Positions 8,010 to 16,700 of a DNA stretch of 37,949 nt are shown one piece after another. The notes below the pieces were generated by a model. It had not been told where the DNA came from and made no database searches. It worked only from the letters and a program-made list of their open reading frames with translations. The stretch is from NCBI GenBank assembly GCA_964560875.1, contig CAZLMW010000081.1:1-37949 (forward strand). The letters run 5' to 3'. This DNA is from CAZLMW01 sp964560875 (lineage in GTDB: Bacteria; Myxococcota_A; UBA9042). The position numbers were made by a program, and so were the translations under genes. Each line of letters opens with the position of its first letter. Positions within the stretch are counted from its first letter, which is position 1.

Positions 8010-9302
8010 ATGGACGTGATGTCGGTGTTGGCGATCGCCGTGTTGTGTGCGGTCGCGGCGATCATCTTCTTCAACCGAGCCGCGAAGCTCCAAGAAGCGC
8101 TCAATGAGGCCACTGCGGATCGTGACGACGCTCGCTCCGAGGCGCGCAAGCAGTCCGAGCGGGCCGAACAGATGCGCAGCAAATACGAAACGGTCCGGGA
8201 TACGACCGCCGGCGCCGAGAAGTCCGCCAGCGAGGCGCGCAAGAAGATCGGCGAGTTGAAGCAGGAGATCGCGCGGCTCGGCAAAGAAGCCGACGCGGCG
8301 ACATCCGACCAAAAGAAGACCGACAAACGCGCTCGTCGAGCCGAAAGCGAGCTCGAGGACCTGCGGCAGTTGCTCAGCGACCGCGGCGTCAAGATGGACA
8401 GCGTCAAGAAGCGCGAGCCGCCCAAAGCCGACGTCGGCGACGAGAAACCGGGAGACGAAAGCAAGAAGCTGCGAATCCTCGAAGCCGAAGAGCGCAAGGA
8501 GAAGCGACGGCTCGAGTTCGAGCGGCTGCGCAACGAGCGCGAAGCGATGCAAGCCGAACGCCTTACGGCCGAAGAGCGCGGCGAGCTCGAGAAGCTACGC
8601 AACCAGTCCAAGGAGTTGTACGACCAGGTGTTCCAGCGCGAGCGTGAGCTCCGTGTTTCGCGGCGCAAGGCTGATCAGAACAACAAGGCGTACATGGTTG
8701 CGGTGAGTCAGCTCGAGAAGATCGAGGATGAGCTGCACCGGCTGACTGAGGGCAAGGAGCTCTCCAAGCCCACGCAGATTCCGAGCCCCGAGCGGTTCCT
8801 GATCAAGCAGGCAACCGACGCGGCCCGCAAACAGGCCAAAGCCGACGACGCCGCCAAGAAGACTGCCGGCGACAAGCCCGCCAAGAAGGCCGCCGCCAAG
8901 AAAGCTGCCAAGCCTGCCAAGCCTGCCAAGCCTGCCAAGCCTGCCAAGCCCGCCAAGTCCGATGACGCCGCCGAGCCGCCGGTCGAGGCCACCGCTGCGG
9001 ACGATAAGCCTGCGAAGAAGGCTCCGGCCAAGAAAGCAGCGGCCAAGAAAGCCGCCGCGAAGAAGCCGGCGAAGGCCGGTGATGGCGACGCCAAGAAAGC
9101 TGACGGCGCGAAGAAAGCAGACGGCGCCAAGAAAGCAGACGGCGCGAAGAAAGCTGACGGCGCGAAGAAAGCAGACGGCGCGAAGAAAGCCGGCGCAAAG
9201 AAAGCAGACGGCGCCAAGAACGACGACGCTGCGAAAGCTGACCACGCGGATGCCAAGCCGAAGGTGCGCAGGCGTCGCAAAGTGTCCTCCACGCCCAAGT
9301 AG
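8010..9302 (+). CDS. Membrane-anchored coiled-coil protein with repetitive Lys/Ala tail
   Basis: I do not recognise a named family. The 430 residues divide into an N-terminal membrane helix (about 3-22), a long charged helical region (about 23-250) rich in Glu, Lys, Arg and Ala with heptad-like spacing typical of coiled coils, and a tail from about 270 made of Ala, Lys, Pro and Asp, including repeated AKP triplets and six-residue KADGAK units, ending in a basic patch RRRRK. Such tails resemble histone H1 or eukaryotic-like nucleoid proteins in composition, but the membrane helix argues against a free nucleoid role; binding of nucleic acid or of an anionic envelope polymer is possible. The start has GAGGAG five bases upstream. 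It probably has its own promoter and is separate from feoAB, which begins 132 bases downstream with its own control region. Confidence 0.7.
   Translation: MDVMSVLAIAVLCAVAAIIFFNRAAKLQEALNEATADRDDARSEARKQSERAEQMRSKYETVRDTTAGAEKSASEARKKIGELKQEIARLGKEADAATSDQKKTDKRARRAESELEDLRQLLSDRGVKMDSVKKREPPKADVGDEKPGDESKKLRILEAEERKEKRRLEFERLRNEREAMQAERLTAEERGELEKLRNQSKELYDQVFQRERELRVSRRKADQNNKAYMVAVSQLEKIEDELHRLTEGKELSKPTQIPSPERFLIKQATDAARKQAKADDAAKKTAGDKPAKKAAAKKAAKPAKPAKPAKPAKPAKSDDAAEPPVEATAADDKPAKKAPAKKAAAKKAAAKKPAKAGDGDAKKADGAKKADGAKKADGAKKADGAKKADGAKKAGAKKADGAKNDDAAKADHADAKPKVRRRRKVSSTPK
9093..9218 (+). repeat. 18-bp tandem repeats encoding KKADGA units
   Basis: About six to seven near-perfect 18-base units of the type AAGAAAGCNGACGGCGCN within the Lys/Ala tail of the coiled-coil gene; synonymous differences are confined to third positions. 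A separate 9-base repeat encoding AKP triplets lies at about 8907-8957. Both are candidates for length variation between strains. Confidence 0.88.
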
Positions 9303-9362
9303 CTCAGCCGGCAAGCCAGCGTTCGCAGGGCGCCCCCCCACGCTTCCGCTCGTCACCGTTTC

Positions 9363-9383
9363 AATTGAAAGTGACTTTCATTT
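9363..9383. promoter_or_regulatory. Fur-box-like operator upstream of feoA
   Basis: A perfect 7-1-7 palindrome, TGAAAGT-G-ACTTTCA (9366-9380), extended to 9363-9383 with one mismatched pair. It keeps the TGA/TCA ends and spacing of the known Fur half-site TGATAAT, with ten of fourteen positions matching, and sits in an A+T-rich patch of otherwise G+C-rich DNA. Iron-dependent repression by the Fur encoded 1.5 kb away is the natural reading. Confidence 0.68.
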
Positions 9384-9393
9384 TCGATACTAT
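9365..9393 (+). promoter_or_regulatory. Promoter of the feoAB operon
   Basis: TTGAAA (9365-9370), exactly 17 bases, TACTAT (9388-9393); five of six and four of six matches to the sigma-70 hexamers. The feoA start lies about 41 bases past the -10. The -35 is embedded in the Fur-box-like palindrome, so repressor binding would block polymerase. Confidence 0.6.
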
Positions 9394-9434
9394 CGCTGCA
9401 TCGGCCCACGGACGGCCTCCGCTCGGTTTGAACG

Positions 9435-9688
9435 ATGACCGCGACTTCGCCACTGCCGCTTTCCGTTGCCTCGGTCGGGGTACCTTTGTGGGTCCACGAA
9501 GTGCGGACTGGAGCGGCCCACGACCGGCTCGCTGAAATGGGTCTGGTTCCCGGAACGGCGGTTTCGGTGCGACGGCGCGCTCCACTTGGCGGGCCGGTAC
9601 TCATTTCGCTCCGTGGCGGTGTTGTCGCGCTCGACCGAGCCTGGGCAGCCGGCGTCCTCGTGGTGACAAGCGCCGAGTTGGCCGGCTG

Positions 9689-9689
<1 letters not shown>
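9435..9689 (+). CDS. feoA: Ferrous iron transport protein FeoA
   Basis: Small SH3-like cytoplasmic protein that works with FeoB in ferrous iron uptake. 84 residues, usual length. The RLAEMGLVPGTAVSVRRRAPLGGPVLISLRGGVVALDR segment (seen from about residue 31) is the FeoA core: turn-rich EMGL-x-PG, basic strand, G-G-P, and a closing strand. The stop overlaps the feoB start as TGATG, implying coupled translation. No strong ribosome site is visible before the ATG. Confidence 0.85.
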
Positions 9690-11797
<2,108 letters not shown>

Positions 11798-11858
11798 GCG
11801 AAACGATGGTTACGGCGTATTATCAGCTTGTTGCAGACGCGAATGAGGGCGACTGAGC

Positions 11859-12071
11859 ATGACGGACCTGGGTTTTTTCGCTGACGCAGTCGCCACGGCA
11901 ATGATCGTCGGGGTGGCATTTGCGTGGCTGATTCGCGGTGCACGCGAGCCGGCTGGATGTGCCACCTGCGCGACGTCGGACACTGCGGCCGCGAGCCCAA
12001 CGAAATCGTCGGTCCCGATCGAGAAACTGAGCCTCGGGCGGCGGCGGCCTGACACATTGTCGCAGCTGTAG
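11859..12071 (+). CDS. Small FeoB-associated Cys-containing membrane protein
   Basis: 70 residues: a membrane helix at about 6-25 followed by GCATC, a CxxC pair at about residues 34-37, then a Ser/Thr-rich tail. Many bacteria place such a single-helix, Cys-rich protein directly after feoB (FeoB-associated Cys-rich membrane protein); its role is unknown and might be iron relay or stabilisation of FeoB. The tail here is longer than usual and the last three codons and stop lie in the first unit of a 19-base tandem repeat, so the C-terminus may have been altered by repeat expansion. The assignment rests on position and topology. Confidence 0.62.
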   Translation: MTDLGFFADAVATAMIVGVAFAWLIRGAREPAGCATCATSDTAAASPTKSSVPIEKLSLGRRRPDTLSQL

Positions 12072-12109
12072 CCTTGGGTCGCAGCTGTAGCCTTGGGTCG
12101 CAGCTGTAG
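12059..12109. repeat. 19-bp tandem repeat between convergent genes
   Basis: Two full units and 13 bases of a third, unit GTCGCAGCTGTAGCCTTGG, identical between copies (12059-12077, 12078-12096, 12097-12109). Each unit contains the palindrome CAGCTG. It covers the stop codon of the small feo protein and the short space before the end of the oppositely directed nucleotidyltransferase gene. Confidence 0.85.
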
Positions 12110-12121
12110 AGCAGCTTGGGT

Positions 12122-13474
12122 TCAGGTGCTCTGCAACGCAGCGAGAGCGGCCGCGCGGACCTCTTCGTCGCCCAAACCATCGAGCTGAGCTGTCTCGGCG
12201 GCGGCGATGGCGATGCGAAAACGAGGCGACGGCGCATACCCGGCGGCCTTCAAGGTCGCGCCGGTCACGATCGGGATGGGCGCCCACTGTTGGCGCGATG
12301 CAGACGCGCGGGTTTCACGCAGTCCGGCAAGGTGGGGCGACTTTGGTTGAAAAGCCGCGGCCGCAACCAGCGCGTGGTCGCCGAGCTCTTGCCGAAGCAC
12401 GCGGATTTGATCGGCGCCTTGGGGCCCTTCGAGGATGCGCTGGCTAAGGTCGATGATGGCGCCGATGTCGCGTGCCACTGGCTTGGGCAGGCGCAGATCA
12501 TCACCGATGGCGCGGGCGTAGTCTCGGGGTGAAAGCTCTGTGGGCGGGCCGAAGAACAGCACCAGCGCGAGCGCTGTGTCGATCGATCCGAGCATCGGGT
12601 AGTCACCGGTGCTTGTCGGTGTGTCCGCAATGAGCTGTTGCGCGCTCTTGAAGCGACGCGCGATAGCGGCGGGTTTGTTCGAGCCCACCAGGCCTTTCCA
12701 CAGCAGCCGCTCGATCCGCAGCCGTCCCAGCAAGGCGATTGCAGCCGGGGCGTTGGGGTCAAGCAGCATCTGAACGAGCTCATCGCGAATCCGCTCGCGC
12801 GAGATGCGACGCAGCTTGCCAGCCACTTTCCATGCGGCGGCCATGGTCTCGGTATCGACGTCGAGATCGAAACGCGCGGCGAAACGCACGAGGCGCATCA
12901 CGCGGAGGTGATCTTCTTCAAATCGTTCAAGCGGCTCCCCGATCGCGCGCAACAGCCCTTCGCGGAGATCGTCGATGCCGCCGACCCAATCGATGACCTG
13001 GGCGGACTCTCCGGGGTGGGCAGACGGCTCGAGCAGCAGGCCGTTGAGGGTGAAGTCGCGCCGCAGGACGTCTTCGCGCGCGTCGGAAAAACGGACCTCG
13101 CCCGGCCGCCGGCCGTCGACGTAACCGGTCTCGACGCGAAATGTCGCGACTTCGAGCTCGAATCGTTCTTCACCGACGAAGCGCGGCACGCGGAGCACGC
13201 CGAATTGCGCGCCGACCTCGATCACTTTGCCGAAGACGCGACGCACTTGGTCAGGACGCGCCGATGTCGCCACGTCGTAATCCTTGGGCGGCAGGCCGAG
13301 CACCAGGTCGCGCACACAGCCGCCGACCAGGTATGCGGTGTGGCCCGCGTGACGCAGCTGCATCACCACATCGACCGCGGCAGCGGCGGCAGCGTCATCG
13401 GGCAGACGAACAGCTTGGGGGACGTGGCCAGCGCTCCCCTGCGGCTCGGATCGACTTGCCTGGCGCTTGGCCAT
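12122..13474 (-). CDS. CCA tRNA nucleotidyltransferase / poly(A) polymerase family protein
   Basis: Class II nucleotidyltransferase that adds CCA (or A residues) to RNA 3' ends. 450 residues from the chosen ATG. The head domain shows GGCVRD from G51 and the catalytic D65-Y-D67 pair in PKDYDVAT, then ATFR, the RRDFTLN motif, and the EDHLRVMRLVRFAARF motif of the neck. The stretch after the catalytic pair (VIEVGAQFGVLRV) looks more like CCA- or A-adding enzymes than E. coli PcnB, but function cannot be set by eye. An HD domain is not apparent. An in-frame ATG 15 codons upstream exists; I prefer the internal one with GGAGAGG seven bases upstream. It is transcribed away from the giant lipoprotein gene and converges on the feo operon. 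Confidence 0.85.
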   Translation of the reverse strand: MAKRQASRSEPQGSAGHVPQAVRLPDDAAAAAAVDVVMQLRHAGHTAYLVGGCVRDLVLGLPPKDYDVATSARPDQVRRVFGKVIEVGAQFGVLRVPRFVGEERFELEVATFRVETGYVDGRRPGEVRFSDAREDVLRRDFTLNGLLLEPSAHPGESAQVIDWVGGIDDLREGLLRAIGEPLERFEEDHLRVMRLVRFAARFDLDVDTETMAAAWKVAGKLRRISRERIRDELVQMLLDPNAPAAIALLGRLRIERLLWKGLVGSNKPAAIARRFKSAQQLIADTPTSTGDYPMLGSIDTALALVLFFGPPTELSPRDYARAIGDDLRLPKPVARDIGAIIDLSQRILEGPQGADQIRVLRQELGDHALVAAAAFQPKSPHLAGLRETRASASRQQWAPIPIVTGATLKAAGYAPSPRFRIAIAAAETAQLDGLGDEEVRAAALAALQST

Positions 13475-13589
13475 CGGGCCTCTCCGGGTGGACGCGCTGC
13501 AGACGCACGCAAGGAACATCAGGAAAATACTACCGAAAATTGCCGACGAAAAGTCGCCTGCCGCGGCGCATCAAGGTGTGCGCACAAGG

Positions 13590-13619
13590 TTGAATCGGCA
13601 CCCCGCGAACCACTATACT
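13590..13619 (+). promoter_or_regulatory. Promoter of the giant lipoprotein gene
   Basis: TTGAAT (13590-13595), 18-base spacer, TATACT (13614-13619); the -10 matches consensus at five of six. It lies in the 280-base divergent gap 13475-13754 and implies a leader of about 130 nt. On the other strand a weaker TAGTAT near 13525 might serve the nucleotidyltransferase gene. I saw nothing else in this gap. Confidence 0.55.
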
Positions 13620-13754
13620 GCGATGCTCGCGCCGACCCCAGCCACACGCTGCTGCGTCGGTTTCAAGCCGCGATCGACCCCCTGGTTCGAACCGCGGCCC
13701 CCAGCCTCTGCGGTTTCTCCACCAAAGAGGCCACCGATTTATCGAGGTCCATTC

Positions 13755-16700
13755 ATGCACCGCCCGGACCCGCGCGCCGCTGTCCTTTTGCGACTGCTGG
13801 CCGCCACCCTCGTCGCTGCCCTCAGCGCCTGCACCTTCGAAACGAAGGACGACTCTGCAGACACGGGCGTCGACGCCGGCGCCGTCGACGACGACACCAG
13901 CAAGGCGTTCGATCTGCCGACCAAACCCGAACCATGGCTCAAGTGCGAGCCCACGTCCGGCAATGTCCCGCTCAACGTCTGCTGCGCCGCCAAGCTCGGC
14001 ATCGACAAAAAGACCGAAGGCTCGGCGTACTTCATCGAGCTCGAGTGGTTCGACGGCACCGACAAGACCAACGTCGACCCCAAGGCGATCGCCAAGATCT
14101 GCCACGAGTACACCTACAAGGGCATCTTCACGCCCAAGCTGACGGTCAAATGGAAGAAGAACACCAAGGTTTCGGGTGAGGCGGAGCAGAAGATCGAGGC
14201 GATTCAGCCGTCCGCGCTGTCGGTTTCGGACGTCAAGCTGCACAGCCAGGAGCTGATCGCGACCGGCGACACGATCAAGGTCAGCTTCCTCGTCACCAAC
14301 GAGGGGCAGGAGGTCGAGCACGCGTTCAAGACCGGGGTGTTCTTGAGTGTCGACGACAAAGTGGACGCCAAGGACTTCCTGATCCACGAAATCAAGCACG
14401 ACAAGATCGCGAGCGGCCTGACCGAGCCGGTGGTCCTCAAGAAGTGGAGCGCCGACAACCCGCTGTCGTTCAAGCTCGGCAAGACGGTCGACGGAAAGGA
14501 CGTCGCCGATGGCAACTACTTCCTCATCGTCAAGGTCGACCACGAGGACAAGGTCGGCGAGCTCAACAAGATCAACAACGCATTTTACGCGGGCAGCCTG
14601 ATCGAGGTGGACAACGCCGTGTACCTCAAGAGCGACCTGACGATCTCGTCACCGGACGTGGACACCAGCGCGACATTCACACCGGGAGATCAGGCGTCCT
14701 TCAAGCTCAAGGTCAGCAACAAGGGCCCCGGTGAAGCCAAACACTTCAAGATGGCCGTCTACCTGTCCAAGGACAAGATCATCAACCATGACCCGAAGTT
14801 GGAGCCGAGCAAGGTCGACATCACCAAGACCGACCTGCTGATCACAGACAAAGCGACGGCGACATTCACGACCCTCAAACCGGGCAGCAGCCTGCCGATT
14901 CAGCGCACATTCCCGGTGCCCGAGATCCCCGATGGCAAGTACTGGCTGATCGCGAAAATCGACGTGGAAGACGCGCTCGCGGAGGTCAAAGAAGACAACA
15001 ACGTCGCGCTATCGACGGGCCAACTCGAGGTCAAGAAGGTCATTCAGCAAGGCGTCAACCTCAACCTGCTGTCGATGGACGTCAAGCCGAAGGGCACCTA
15101 CCTCGAGGGCAGCGTTTCGATCGCCTACCACGTCAAGAACGACGGCACGAAGCAGACGCCCGAGTTCGACGCGACGGTCTATTTCTGCAAGGGCGCGCTC
15201 AGCAAGAAGGGTGCCGCCTGCGCCATCAACAAGACATCGTTCAAGATCAAGCCGCTCGCGGTGGGCCAGGAGTTCAAGGGCCTGCAGATCGTCAACATCA
15301 ACAAGAGCACGCCAATCCAATCGGACGGCTACAACGTCTACCTGCTGATCGATCCCGACTCGAAGGTCGACGAGCTCGACGAAGGCGACAACATCAAGAA
15401 GTTTCCGGGCAAGGGTGGCCCGAAGCTCAAGATCACGTCGGTCAAGAGCGTCGATCTCATCTGCAAATCGGTCGGCTTCCACCCCGGCAAGCTCACGGGC
15501 GGCGGCGACCTGAAGATCGGCTACAAGACCATCAACGGTGGCACCAGCGGCACCGGCGCGTTCACGACCTACGTGGTGGCCTCCAAGGACAACAAGATCA
15601 GCACCGCGTCCGTGAAGTCGGGCGAAGACTTCGTGATCAGCAAGGTCATCGATCCGGGCATCGGCAGCCTCGGAGTCGAGTACCGCGTCAACAAGGTGGT
15701 GCTGCCCAAGGGCCTCGATCACAAGATCAACGGTTGGTATGTCGGGCTCTACCTGGACGCCGAAAACTCGATCACCGGCGAAGACAGCGAGACAAACAAC
15801 ACCTGCATCGCGGCCAAGAAGCTCGACGTCAGCGGCACCGAGGGCGGCTGCTACGAGGACAAGTACGACAAGGACGCCAAGACCAACAACAACACGAAGA
15901 AGACAGCCGCGGCGCTCAAGACCGGGCTGACCAAGGGCCTCGCGTGCTGCGGCGACGAGGATTGGTTCACGGTCGACGTCAACAAGGGCTACTCGATGTT
16001 CGTGACCATGCAGGCAAACGCGATCCAGTGGACCTCACCGGTGCCGTCCGACCTCGACATCGACATCGTGGCGCCGTCGGGCAAGGTGCTGTCGTCGGTC
16101 AAGGGCCTCGGAAACTTCAAGAAAGCCACCGCGCTCACCGTGGCGGAGGGCGGCAAGTACTTGCTGCGCATCTACCCGCACACCAGCTCGGTCAAGGGCC
16201 ACTACGAGCTGGACGTCAAGGTCGAGCCGCCGCCGTCGGGAATCGACCTCTTCGCCGCGTCGCTGACCGCTGGTCCGACCGTCACGTTCCCGGGCGCGCT
16301 GCTCAAGACCAAGCTGAAGATGACCAACCTCGGCAACAACCCGGCGCCCAAGTTCGACGTTCATTACCTGCTTTCGACCGATCCCAAGCCGGACGCCAAG
16401 GACCTGAAGATCGTCAAGCACACCTTCACCAAGGGCCTCGGCGGCGCTGCGGGCCTGACGCTCAACAAGAACCTGCTGCTGCCGGACACGGTCAAGGGCG
16501 GCAAGTACTACCTCATCGCGCAGCTCGATTCGGGCGCGGTCATCAACGAAAAGGACGAGAAGAACAACGTGGCGACGAGCAACTCGATCGTGCTCAGCGG
16601 CAAGATCAAGTGCGCGTCCGACAGCTTCTCGGGCAACCACACAGTCGAAGACGCCGCGGTGCTCGCGCCCAAGACCCAGGAGCTCAAGAAGCTCAACGTG

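Noticed and set aside
9093..9218. Regular repeats that could be mistaken for a CRISPR array
   Set aside because: Units are contiguous without spacers, in frame and encode Lys/Ala repeats.
11808..11856. Sixteen-codon ORF (MVTAYYQ...) between feoB and the small Cys protein
   Set aside because: No ribosome site, and the frame runs back into feoB; probably chance. A leader-peptide role cannot be excluded but has no support.
12116..12532. Plus-strand ORF over the end of the nucleotidyltransferase gene
   Set aside because: Antisense shadow without ribosome site; the minus-strand gene has catalytic motifs throughout.
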